From the NCBI RefSeq assembly GCF_965661665.1, contig NZ_CBFIEO010000004.1:100643-164642 (forward strand): DNA of 64,000 nucleotides, written 5' to 3'. The first letter of the stretch is position 1. Each line of letters starts with the position of its first letter. Below, piece after piece: positions 1-7,880 of the stretch. The notes under the pieces are model-generated. The model searched no databases, was not told the DNA's origin, and saw only the letters and a list, made by a program, of their open reading frames with translations. Position numbers and translations under genes: made by a program. The DNA comes from Cognatiyoonia sp965661665 (GTDB taxonomy: Bacteria; Pseudomonadota; Alphaproteobacteria; Rhodobacterales; Rhodobacteraceae).

Positions 1-371
1 GATCGATCCAGACGTTCAAACGCGGCTGAAATGGTTGCGGTGCTGACCTTTGCGTTCGCTGGTCGAAAAAATGACGCCGCTCTGCTTACAGACAAAAGCC
101 CAACTCTTTGGGAGATCACCGTCAGTCGTCTAGTCGAGATCAGCGTTGCCTCGATGCCGTTTTGCGCAACTGAAAGGCGAATTTCTTCAACTTGTGCTGC
201 CTTTTCTTCTAAAGCGGAGAAAATGACATCCTCAGCCCGTTGCGGATCTTTGGTACTGAACAGTGCAATGAATTGTGCCTCTTCCAACTCGCATTCCCGC
301 TTGAGCCGCAATGGCACGACCTCTGCGGAATGCTCGGAAGGATGAAGGGTTAGGTAGGCGTTTGTAACCAT
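1..371 (-). CDS. Conserved Rhodobacterales-type hypothetical protein (5' part)
   Basis: An open minus-strand frame runs from ATG at 371-369 to the left edge with no stop (123 codons). The product is soluble, without signal peptide or membrane segment. It has two charged helical stretches: ECELEEAQFIALF, then a run near residues 45-60 with the segment AEDVIFSALEE, and later a TRRLTVISQRVGL helix. The pattern resembles small Roseobacter proteins with an HPt-like helical bundle, but no phosphorylatable His is visible where HPt domains carry one. Function unknown. The plus-strand frame at 31-345 is its shadow. The real-gene call rests on codon pattern and family memory, and the C-terminus is outside the window. 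Confidence 0.5.
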   Translation of the reverse strand, partial: MVTNAYLTLHPSEHSAEVVPLRLKRECELEEAQFIALFSTKDPQRAEDVIFSALEEKAAQVEEIRLSVAQNGIEATLISTRRLTVISQRVGLLSVSRAASFFRPANAKVSTATISAAFERLDR

Positions 372-819
372 GTGAAAAGGGATACGGGCCAGTCCTTCCC
401 AGAAGGTCTCCTACGGCTGATGAAATAGCTCGAAGTTCGGGAAAATCCGCCTCAAACGCCTTAGGTTTACCTCATTTCTGAAGTAATTTGATTTGACTGA
501 ATTGGGCTGCTGAGATGTTGAAAAAGAAAAAAGGGTATCCGAATTCACCCCATTGTCAACACTCGTTAAATAACTGAATTGGCAGCGGCAGCGTATCCCA
601 GCAAATAAATGCACCCCCAGGCCACAGTAGCGGTGGAAAATCCAACAATTAACTGAATATAGACCGCTGGGGAACGATACCATGAGCGGACAAAATTACG
701 ACAAGTAAACGGCAGAAAGATGTCATTTTCTACTTATGCGTATAGAACTGTATCATTTTGACAAATAATCAGACATCAAATATGGCGACTGTTGCAGATG
801 TCGAAACAATAGATCCGAC
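372..819. other. Intergenic stretch, nothing recognised
   Basis: About 450 A+T-richer bases lie between the start of the left-edge gene and the 3' end of asd. A 90-codon minus frame (411-683) has poor composition (scattered Cys, Trp and His, no family pattern) and is not called. The element TAACTGAAT occurs twice, near 571 and 649. No tRNA, clear terminator or operator could be supported. Confidence 0.4.
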
Positions 820-1842
820 TCACCCTTTCTTCAAACAACGCTGACCGAGAACTTCGGCAATCTGTACTGCATTCAGCGCAGCGCCCTTGCGCAGATTGTC
901 TGAGACACACCAAAGATTTAGGCCATTTTCGATGGTGGAATCCTGACGAATACGGCTGATAAACGTCGCATAATCACCGACACATTCAATCGGAGTGACA
1001 TAACCGCCGTCTTCGCGCTTATCGATCACCATAATGCCAGGGGCTTCACGCAAAATGTCGCGCGCTTCGTCTTCGTCGAGGAAGTCTTCAAATTCGATGT
1101 TAATCGCTTCTGAGTGGCCAACAAAGACTGGTACGCGCACGCATGTCGCGGTCACTTTGATGGATGGATCGACGATCTTCTTGGTCTCCGCTACCATCTT
1201 CCATTCTTCTTTTGTAGTGCCATCTTCCATGAAGACGTCGATGTGCGGGATCACGTTAAAGGCGATCTGTTTCTGGAACTTCTTGGACGGCACATCATCG
1301 GTCGGATTGTACATGGATTTTGTCTGATCCCAGAGCTCATCCATCCCCTCTTTGCCCGCGCCAGACACGGACTGATAGGTCGAAGCGACAACGCGCTTGA
1401 TCTTCGCACGGTCATGCAGAGGCTTCAGCGCCACAACCATCTGCGCCGTTGAGCAGTTCGGGTTGGCGATGATGTTTTTGTTTTTGTAGCCTTCGATCGC
1501 GTCGGCGTTCACTTCTGGAACGATCAGCGGCACATCGGGGTCATAACGGTAGAGCGAGCTGTTATCGATGACCACGCAGCCCACCGCAGCAGCTTTCGGC
1601 GCGTACTTCTTAGTCGCATCAGACCCAACTGCAAAAAGCGCCATGTCCCAGCCGGAAAAGTCGAAGGTGTCGAGGTCCTGGGTGACGAGCGTTTTCTCAC
1701 CAAAGCTCACCTCCGTGCCAATGGACCGACGGCTGGCCAATGCGGCCACTTCGTCCGCCGGAAACTCACGTTCAGCAAGGATGTTGAGCATTTCGTGGCC
1801 GACATTTCCTGTCGCCCCAACGATTGCGATTCGATAACCCAT
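820..1842 (-). CDS. asd: Aspartate-semialdehyde dehydrogenase
   Basis: Reduces L-4-aspartyl phosphate to L-aspartate 4-semialdehyde with NADPH, the branch point to lysine/diaminopimelate, threonine and methionine; cytoplasmic. The 340-residue product has the N-terminal nucleotide-binding loop GATGNVG (residues 9-15), the catalytic Cys130 in NPNCSTAQM, and the substrate/base motif CVRVPVFVGHSE with His243. The frame stays open upstream to 1989, but ATG at 1842-1840 is chosen because a clear AAGGAG site precedes it and it begins directly at the Rossmann strand. Length is normal. It stands alone, convergent with the RTX-like gene's antisense neighbourhood. Very secure. Confidence 0.97.
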   Translation of the reverse strand: MGYRIAIVGATGNVGHEMLNILAEREFPADEVAALASRRSIGTEVSFGEKTLVTQDLDTFDFSGWDMALFAVGSDATKKYAPKAAAVGCVVIDNSSLYRYDPDVPLIVPEVNADAIEGYKNKNIIANPNCSTAQMVVALKPLHDRAKIKRVVASTYQSVSGAGKEGMDELWDQTKSMYNPTDDVPSKKFQKQIAFNVIPHIDVFMEDGTTKEEWKMVAETKKIVDPSIKVTATCVRVPVFVGHSEAINIEFEDFLDEDEARDILREAPGIMVIDKREDGGYVTPIECVGDYATFISRIRQDSTIENGLNLWCVSDNLRKGAALNAVQIAEVLGQRCLKKG

Positions 1843-2059
1843 ATGTACGCTCCTTAGATATCCGGCGCGTCTTACAATGCAGCCGCAGCAATGGGAAGAG
1901 CGGCCGCGCTGCTTGTCGGATTGTGGGGCATTTCGCAACAACAGGGCCATCGGCAAAGTTTTGTCGATATTCTGACACGATATTGCCACATTTGTTGACA
2001 GGTCCGTGCGCCCATCCCAGACCGGCGACGTACTCAGTCACCTCTTTGAGGATGGTTTC

Positions 2060-2782
2060 ATGGATTATGCCGCATTTCCTTTGCTCTTGCTGCTTGGCTT
2101 TGGCTTGTTGGCATTTGCATCAAACGATGACGAAGAAAGCGGCGGAACGCTTGGGAACGCAGACGAAGGCGGCATCCTTCCCGAAGAGCAGCCCATCATA
2201 TACATCCGATTTGACGAACGGGACGACATAGAAAGCTTTGGCATCGGCCCTGAAGCGATCTTTGCCGAAGGTTGCAACGATCAGATTTCAACAGGCGCCA
2301 AAAACGATCATATATTCTTTTCGGATGGTGATGATCTATCCTTCATCGACGCGCATGGGGATAACCTGCCTGACGACCCCGTCACAGGGGCGCTTGGGGA
2401 CGATTTCATCCGTGGTGGAGATGGGGCGGACGTGCTGATCGATGTCGAGGGGTCAAATGAGCTCTTTGGCGATCTAAAAGCTGACGTTCTGGATGCCACC
2501 GAAAACTCGCCAGAGGCGACCGATGCGGCAGACCAGCTGTTCGGCGGTTTTGGCGCGGACACGCTTGTTGGAGATGACGGGGACGAAATGCATGGCAGCG
2601 AGGGTGTCGACAGCTTTATCGTTGAGTTTGACGCAGCCACCGATGATGCAGTTGTCATTTCTGACTACACCGCAGGTGAGACGATCCTTATCCAAGTGCC
2701 AGAGAGCACTGAAAACGAAGACGCCACCGCCACAGCAAGTGACGATGGCATCAATGTCTTAATCGGCGATGTAACTATCTAG
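2060..2782 (+). CDS. RTX/hemolysin-type calcium-binding repeat protein, prematurely stopped
   Basis: A 240-residue acidic protein, starting at ATG 2060 with GAGG eight bases upstream. Residues 3-22 form one hydrophobic segment (AAFPLLLLLGFGLLAF), followed by a very acidic region with degenerate RTX nonapeptide-like units (IRGGDGADVL, LFGGFGADTLVGDDGDEMHG) that bind Ca2+ in this family. The frame meets TAG at 2780-2782, but the same frame continues sensibly for 19 codons (IVQGITDPEELDLTVEAVL) to TGA at 2840-2842, just before dat. The last residues therefore look lost by nonsense mutation. The N-terminal membrane segment is unlike classic type I secretion substrates. Substrate and role unknown. 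Confidence 0.75.
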   Translation: MDYAAFPLLLLLGFGLLAFASNDDEESGGTLGNADEGGILPEEQPIIYIRFDERDDIESFGIGPEAIFAEGCNDQISTGAKNDHIFFSDGDDLSFIDAHGDNLPDDPVTGALGDDFIRGGDGADVLIDVEGSNELFGDLKADVLDATENSPEATDAADQLFGGFGADTLVGDDGDEMHGSEGVDSFIVEFDAATDDAVVISDYTAGETILIQVPESTENEDATATASDDGINVLIGDVTI

Positions 2783-2842
2783 ATCGTACAAGGGATCACT
2801 GATCCCGAAGAGCTTGACCTGACGGTTGAAGCTGTCCTCTGA

Positions 2843-3703
2843 TCAAACCGCCGCTTTGATGCTTTCTTCAAGGTAAATCTCGCGCAAGCGCCCAGCAACG
2901 CTTCCTGGTTCACCCGTCCCAACAGCTTTACCATCGATTTCTACCACAGGCATGACGAATGTGCTGGCGGAGGTGATGAACGCTTCATCGGCGTCTTGCG
3001 CCTCTTCAATGGTGAAGAGCCGCTCTTCCACTTGCATCTGTGCCTCTTTCGCAAAGCGAAGCACCGCTACACGTGTGATGCCGTGCAGGATGTCATTCGA
3101 CAATTGCCGTGTGATGATTGTGTTGCCCTTAACGATATAGGCGTTGTTGGACGTGCCTTCGGTGACGTGGCCATCCTCCACCATCCAGGCATCATCAGCG
3201 CCGGCAGCCTTCGCCATCATCTTTCCCATCGATGGGTAGAGCAGTTGAACCGTTTTGATGTCACGCCGGCCCCATCGCTGATCGTCGATGGAAATAACCT
3301 TCATCCCCTTCTTGGCAGCAGGGCTGTTTGCAAGTCCCGGCTTGTTCTGAGTGAACAAAACAACCGTGCAAGGTGTCGTTTCTGGATCAGGAAAGACAAA
3401 GTCACGATCATCTGGCGCGCCGCGTGTGATCTGGAGATAGACCATCCCCTCATCGATGTCGTTCAGGCGAACCAGTTCGCGGTGCACGTCCAGCAACTCT
3501 TCCTTGGTGATCGGATGCGGCATGTTCAATTCGTTGAGCGATCGTTCCAACCGCACGGCATGGCCTTCAAAATCAACAAGCTTACCTTCAAGCACTGACG
3601 TCACCTCATAGACACCATCCGCCATCAGGAACCCACGGTCAAAGATGGAAACCTTGGCTTCATTCTCGGGCAGGTATTCGCCGTTTAAGTAGACTGTGCG
3701 CAT
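2843..3703 (-). CDS. dat: D-amino acid aminotransferase (class IV, PLP)
   Basis: PLP-dependent fold-type IV transaminase, expected to move amino groups between D-amino acids and 2-oxo acids (D-Ala/D-Glu type). The 286-residue product has the motifs FDRGFLMADGVYE, the Schiff-base Lys150 in RRDIKTVQLL, and the PLP-contact Glu182 in VTEGTSNN. ATG at 3703 is used because the family begins MRTVYLNGEY; an in-frame upstream extension overlaps dgcA. It lies four bases after the dgcA stop and is the last gene of dgcN-dgcA-dat, which ties it to D-glutamate/D-amino acid use. Family members also include branched-chain transaminases and aminodeoxychorismate lyase, but the motifs and context favour Dat. 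Confidence 0.9.
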   Translation of the reverse strand: MRTVYLNGEYLPENEAKVSIFDRGFLMADGVYEVTSVLEGKLVDFEGHAVRLERSLNELNMPHPITKEELLDVHRELVRLNDIDEGMVYLQITRGAPDDRDFVFPDPETTPCTVVLFTQNKPGLANSPAAKKGMKVISIDDQRWGRRDIKTVQLLYPSMGKMMAKAAGADDAWMVEDGHVTEGTSNNAYIVKGNTIITRQLSNDILHGITRVAVLRFAKEAQMQVEERLFTIEEAQDADEAFITSASTFVMPVVEIDGKAVGTGEPGSVAGRLREIYLEESIKAAV

Positions 3704-3707
3704 GGTG

Positions 3708-4667
3708 TTATCCCCATAATGCGGCGGCAGGAGGGTGCACGCCTTTGTCATCAAAAATCAGTGATTGTTCGCGGTCTTCGGCCAAAAGCAGAGGTCCGTC
3801 AAGGTCGGTAAATGCCACACCCTGCGCCAAGATCGTTGCTGGCGCCATCGCGAGGGACGACCCAACCATGCAGCCCACCATGATCTGATACCCTTCGACG
3901 ATGGCCGCGTCTTTGAGCGCCAGCGCCTCCGTCAAACCACCGGTTTTGTCGAGTTTGATATTCACCATGTCATACTTGCCCTTCAGCGATGGCAAGCTGG
4001 CGCGGTCATGGCAGGATTCATCCGCGCAGACAGGTAAAGGGCGTGCAATCTCTGCCAAAAGCTCATCGTCGCCTGCAGGGAGTGGTTGCTCCACCATTTT
4101 CACGCCAAGGTGCAACAGGTGGGGCGCAAGATCACTGTAGACCTCAGCCGTCCACCCCTCATTCGCGTCGACAATAATGGGCGCGTCAGGTGCGCCGCGG
4201 CGAACAGCCTCAAGCCGCACCATATCATCCGGGGTGCCCAGCTTAATCTTCAGGAGCGGGCGATGCGCATTCCGTCGCGCCTGTGTTTCCATCTTCTCAG
4301 GCGTATCGAGCGACAATGTATAGGCGGTAATTTTTGGTTGCGGCGCTGGCAGCTCCAAAAGATCCCACACCCGCTTGCCCGCCATCTTTGCCGCATGATC
4401 CCAAAGGGTACAGTCCAAAGCATTGCGGGCTGCCCCTGCGGGCAGTTCCTCTTCCAAATCACACCAGCGGCCAGAAAACCCTTCGATTTGTGCAGTCACA
4501 CTCTCCAACGTTTCACCATAGCGGGCATAAGGCACGCATTCACCCCAGCCGACGAAGCCTTTATGATCGGCTTTAACAGTCAACACCTCAGCCTGAGTGC
4601 GTGAGCCACGGCTGATGGTAAAGGTTTGCGCCAGTTTGAAAATGTCCTGCTGGACCGAGATTTGCAT
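3708..4667 (-). CDS. dgcA: Enolase-superfamily epimerase, DgcA / dipeptide epimerase type
   Basis: 319 residues in the enolase superfamily (mandelate racemase/Ala-Glu epimerase branch). Visible catalytic set: K140 and K142 in LLKIKLG, metal ligands D167 (VDANEGW), E193 (VEQPL) and D216 (CADES), and the opposite-face K238 in NIKLDKTGG. It was classically annotated as L-Ala-D/L-Glu epimerase for peptidoglycan peptide recycling. Next to a DUF1611 gene it fits DgcA, which epimerises an N-acylated glutamate in marine D-glutamate catabolism. Of tandem ATGs at 4670 and 4667, the second has better spacing to AGGAGG. Specificity inferred from neighbours, not shown by sequence. Confidence 0.88.
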   Translation of the reverse strand: MQISVQQDIFKLAQTFTISRGSRTQAEVLTVKADHKGFVGWGECVPYARYGETLESVTAQIEGFSGRWCDLEEELPAGAARNALDCTLWDHAAKMAGKRVWDLLELPAPQPKITAYTLSLDTPEKMETQARRNAHRPLLKIKLGTPDDMVRLEAVRRGAPDAPIIVDANEGWTAEVYSDLAPHLLHLGVKMVEQPLPAGDDELLAEIARPLPVCADESCHDRASLPSLKGKYDMVNIKLDKTGGLTEALALKDAAIVEGYQIMVGCMVGSSLAMAPATILAQGVAFTDLDGPLLLAEDREQSLIFDDKGVHPPAAALWG

Positions 4668-4724
4668 CATCGCCCTCCTGCCGATGAGGGGCAGCAACTA
4701 ACCAAAGCCGCCTTCAACACGCGC

Positions 4725-5726
4725 TTAAAGTGCGTCTAGCGCGTCGACAAGGCGGCCTGCACCTTGACGGAACGGATCGATAGTGGGCAGGCACATCTCT
4801 GCTTCGACTTTGGCAAGATAGTTTTCGAATTCATCGTCCGCCAAATGCTGCGTGTTCACGGAAATGCCGATCACCTGACAGTTCGGGTTCGCTACCCGCG
4901 CCATCAAAAATGCCGCCTCGCGCAACTCTTGCAGGCTCGGTTGCTGATAGTCGGGTAGGCCGCGCATATGTTTGCGTGTAGGTTCATGCGCCAGCACCAA
5001 CGCATCAGGCTGACCGCCGTGGATCAGCGCCATCGTGACGCCGGAATAAGAGACGTGGAACAGGCTTCCCTGCCCTTCGATGTGATCCCAATGATCGTCG
5101 TCGTTGTCAGGGGTCAGATATTCAACCGCACCCGCCATGAAGTCTGCAACAACAGCGTCGAGCGGGACGCCTTCGCCCGTAATCAGAATACCGGTCTGCC
5201 CGGTGGGCCGGAATGTCGATTTCATGCCGCGCGTGCGCATCTCTGCATCCATCGCCATGCCCGTGTACATCTTTCCAACAGAACAATCCGTGCCAACAGC
5301 CAAACAGCGCTTGCCCTTGCGCTTTACGCCGGTTGCGATGGGGTATTGGACGGATGGCACGCGCACGTCATGAAGCTGAGTGCCATTTGCTTTGGCGGCT
5401 GCAACAAGATCCGCTTCATCGCGCAGAAGATTATGCAGGCCGGAGGCGAGATCGTATCCCATGTCGATTGCCTCAAGTAGTACCGCTTTCCAAGCTGCGG
5501 AAATCACACCGCCGCGGTTGGCGACACCGATGACCAGCGTTTTCGCACCTGCCGCTTTTGCCTCCGTCAGCGACATATCGGTCAAAGCCACATCCGCGCC
5601 GCAGCCATCCATCCGGAATTGGCCAACCGCGTTCTCAGGGCGCCAATCCTTGATGCCTTGCGCAACTTTCGCAGCAAGTTGATCTGGCGCGTCGCCAAGG
5701 AAAAGAAGGTAGGGTGTCTTGATCAT
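4725..5726 (-). CDS. dgcN: DUF1611 P-loop protein, DgcN-type N-acetyltransferase
   Basis: 333 residues. An N-terminal DUF1611_N fold is followed by a P-loop domain with GTDCSVGK (residues 145-152) and motifs RPTGQTGILITGEG and GQGSLFH. DUF1611 proteins were long of unknown function. Work I recall on marine Proteobacteria identified DgcN as an acetyltransferase acting with DgcA to turn D-glutamate into L-glutamate through N-acetyl intermediates. ATG at 5726 is chosen over the longer frame (to 5774) because GGGAG lies just upstream and family proteins begin IKTPYLLFLGD. First gene of a three-gene minus-strand operon. No DgcR-type regulator is seen beside it. Confidence 0.85.
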   Translation of the reverse strand: MIKTPYLLFLGDAPDQLAAKVAQGIKDWRPENAVGQFRMDGCGADVALTDMSLTEAKAAGAKTLVIGVANRGGVISAAWKAVLLEAIDMGYDLASGLHNLLRDEADLVAAAKANGTQLHDVRVPSVQYPIATGVKRKGKRCLAVGTDCSVGKMYTGMAMDAEMRTRGMKSTFRPTGQTGILITGEGVPLDAVVADFMAGAVEYLTPDNDDDHWDHIEGQGSLFHVSYSGVTMALIHGGQPDALVLAHEPTRKHMRGLPDYQQPSLQELREAAFLMARVANPNCQVIGISVNTQHLADDEFENYLAKVEAEMCLPTIDPFRQGAGRLVDALDAL

Positions 5727-5884
5727 CGCGCATCTCCCAAGCGTAGAATCAGATCTTGCGCGATCTTCTCTCACCTTTGGGGCAAGTTCTTCTCAGATGT
5801 TGACGTGAAACACCCGCGTGCTGCGCAATTTTTGCGCCATGCTAAAAATTCATGCGAGATTAGTGCTTCAAAATCATCAAGTGC

Positions 5885-5910
5885 AAAAAACCCGGGCGCG
5901 AACGCCCGGG
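5885..5910 (-). terminator. Rho-independent terminator of glnK-amtB
   Basis: A perfect 8-bp G+C stem (CCCGGGCG / CGCCCGGG) with a four-base loop lies at 5891-5910. Read on the minus strand it is followed at once by six T residues (5890-5885). It sits 28 bases beyond the amtB stop. Confidence 0.9.
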
Positions 5911-5937
5911 CAATTAAGTCAGCTAACAGGAAGGACG

Positions 5938-7257
5938 TTAGCCTTTGGAAAACTCAGGGTAAGCTTCCATACCCAGCTCAGACATGTCCAAGCCGTTGAT
6001 CTCATCTTCTTCACTGACACGGATGCCCATGATCGCTTTCAAGATGAACCAGACTACAAGGGACGCCACGAAGGTGAAGACACCGTAGGCGATGATGCCT
6101 TGGATCTGTGTGCCAAGGGATGCGTCACCGTTATAGAAGACAACAGCGATTGTGCCCCAGATACCGGCGAAGAGGTGCACAGGGATCGCACCAACAACGT
6201 CGTCGATCTTCAGCTTGTCCAGGAATGGAACAGCGAACACCACGATCACACCACCGATAGCACCGATCCAAAGCGCGCCGAAGAGAGTTGGCGCGAGCGG
6301 TTCAGCCGTGATCGACACCAGACCAGCCAATGCACCGTTCAGGATCATTGTGAGGTCAGGCTTCTTGTACAGAACCTGTGTCAGGATCAAGGCTACAACT
6401 GCACCAGCCGCGGCTGCCATGTTTGTGTTCGCAAAAATACGGGACACGTCAGACACGTCGCCAACGGTACCCATTGCAAGCTGCGAGCCACCGTTGAAGC
6501 CGAACCAGCCGAGCCACAGGATGAACGTACCCAGCGTCGCGAGGGCGAGGTTGGAGCCTGGCATTGGGTTCACTTTGCCGTCCTTGTACTTGCCCAAACG
6601 TGGACCCAGCACGATCGCACCAGCAAGCGCGGCCCAACCACCAACGGAGTGCACAACTGTAGAACCCGCAAAGTCGGAGAAGCCGGCTTCGGACAACCAG
6701 CCGCCGCCCCACTGCCAAGAACCGGAAATCGGATACATGAAGCCTGTCAGAACAACAACAAAGATCAGGAATGGCCACAGCTTGATCCGCTCAGCGAGCG
6801 TGCCGGATACGATGGAGGCTGTCGCAGCGACGAACACCAACTGGAAGAAGAAATCAGAGCCGACAGACGCATAATCAAGCGCTGCGTCAGCTGCAGCAAC
6901 ACCCACGGGGTCCAGAACTGTCTGGCCGCCGATAGCGAACCAACCGTTGAAGTCGCCTGGGTACATCGTGTTGAAGCCAACGATCCAGTACATGATTGCT
7001 GCGATGGAAAAGAGCGCGATGTTCTTTGTCATTTGCATTGTCACGTTCTTGGACCGCACCAAGCCACCTTCGAGCATCGCAAAACCTGCGGCCATGAAGA
7101 AAACAAGGAAGCCTGCCATGCAGAACAGCAGGGTGGTCATGATATACGGGCCAATCTCGTCAAAGCCCGGCGCGGCGTCTTGCGCCAGCGCCAATGTTGG
7201 CAGCGCGGTAAGGCCCGCACCCAACAGGAGTGATTTGTTGAATTTCATGTCTTTCAT
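5938..7257 (-). CDS. amtB: Ammonium transporter (Amt family)
   Basis: 439 residues. A signal-peptide-like segment ends at LALAQ, then about eleven hydrophobic segments. Amt signatures are visible: FFMAAGFAMLEGGLVRSKN near the N-terminus, the inner-membrane segment DFAGSTVVHSVGGWAAL carrying the first pore-type His, and a later VHLFAGIWGT with the second. It conducts NH3/NH4+ across the inner membrane and is gated by PII. Starts at ATG 7257 or 7248. It lies 14 bases after glnK, the standard coupled pair, and ends at a strong terminator. The long plus-strand frame 5818-7233 is its shadow. Confidence 0.97.
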   Translation of the reverse strand: MKDMKFNKSLLLGAGLTALPTLALAQDAAPGFDEIGPYIMTTLLFCMAGFLVFFMAAGFAMLEGGLVRSKNVTMQMTKNIALFSIAAIMYWIVGFNTMYPGDFNGWFAIGGQTVLDPVGVAAADAALDYASVGSDFFFQLVFVAATASIVSGTLAERIKLWPFLIFVVVLTGFMYPISGSWQWGGGWLSEAGFSDFAGSTVVHSVGGWAALAGAIVLGPRLGKYKDGKVNPMPGSNLALATLGTFILWLGWFGFNGGSQLAMGTVGDVSDVSRIFANTNMAAAAGAVVALILTQVLYKKPDLTMILNGALAGLVSITAEPLAPTLFGALWIGAIGGVIVVFAVPFLDKLKIDDVVGAIPVHLFAGIWGTIAVVFYNGDASLGTQIQGIIAYGVFTFVASLVVWFILKAIMGIRVSEEDEINGLDMSELGMEAYPEFSKG

Positions 7258-7271
7258 TCCCCTTTCGGCGC

Positions 7272-7610
7272 TTACAGCGCGTCTTCGTTCACTTCACCGG
7301 TGCGGACGCGCAGCGCGCCTTCGACATCCAGAGTGAAAATCTTACCATCACCGATTTTGTCAGTCTTGGCGGTGTCTGCGATTGTTTTGGCGACTTGTTC
7401 AGCCATGTCGTTGGTCACAACAATTTCCAGCTTCACTTTCGGCACAAAGTTCACCGCGTACTCAGCGCCGCGATAGATTTCTGTGTGGCCGGACTGTGCG
7501 CCAAAGCCTTTGATTTCAGATACCATCATCCCGCGGACGCCGATCTCGGTCAGCGCTTCGCGAACCTCTTCCAGCTTGAACGGTTTGATCGTTGCAATAA
7601 TGAGTTTCAC
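7272..7610 (-). CDS. glnK: PII nitrogen regulatory protein
   Basis: 112-residue PII signal protein. It shows the uridylylation site Tyr51 in the T-loop (IYRGAEYAVNF), the B-loop TAKTDKIGDGKIF that binds ATP/ADP, and the canonical start MKLIIATIKPFKLEEVREAL. PII senses 2-oxoglutarate and adenylate charge and here should block the adjacent AmtB when nitrogen is plentiful. First gene of glnK-amtB. A tandem repeat upstream (7739-7756) may be part of its control. GlnK and GlnB are hard to separate by sequence; the amtB linkage decides the name. Confidence 0.95.
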   Translation of the reverse strand: MKLIIATIKPFKLEEVREALTEIGVRGMMVSEIKGFGAQSGHTEIYRGAEYAVNFVPKVKLEIVVTNDMAEQVAKTIADTAKTDKIGDGKIFTLDVEGALRVRTGEVNEDAL

Positions 7611-7738
7611 CTTTGATCCCCTTAGTCTGTTTGAATGCGCACCGGCGTACCGGGCACAGACGATGCGCCGAAAAAGACGTGGAATCAGGGGAGGGACAAC
7701 GATTCTGGGGCATTCAATGGGCCCTACATCAGGTCAAC

Positions 7739-7756
7739 TTGCACATTTTTTGCACA
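7739..7756. promoter_or_regulatory. Tandem TTGCACA repeats upstream of glnK
   Basis: TTGCACA occurs at 7739-7745 and again at 7750-7756, eleven bases apart (about one helical turn), in the A+T-rich region 130 bases before glnK. Direct repeats one turn apart are typical of activator half-sites. NtrC would be the natural regulator for this operon, but the sequence does not match a consensus I can cite, so the binder is inference. No clear sigma-54 element was found. Confidence 0.35.
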
Positions 7757-7880
7757 AATTTGGGCATTTGGTTAAAAAATAGGCACGCCATAAAGGCGCC
7801 TAACGCAAGAATTCAAGAAGGACATCGTGTTCGGGACGCGATAAACTGTTCGATAACAAAACGAATGAGTTGAATGGCAG

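Noticed and set aside
411..683. 90-codon minus frame near the left edge
   Set aside because: Composition is unlike coding sequence and no ribosome site fits.
5818..7233. 471-codon open frame on the plus strand
   Set aside because: It is antisense to amtB, lacks any family pattern and is rich in His, Cys and Gln as shadows are.
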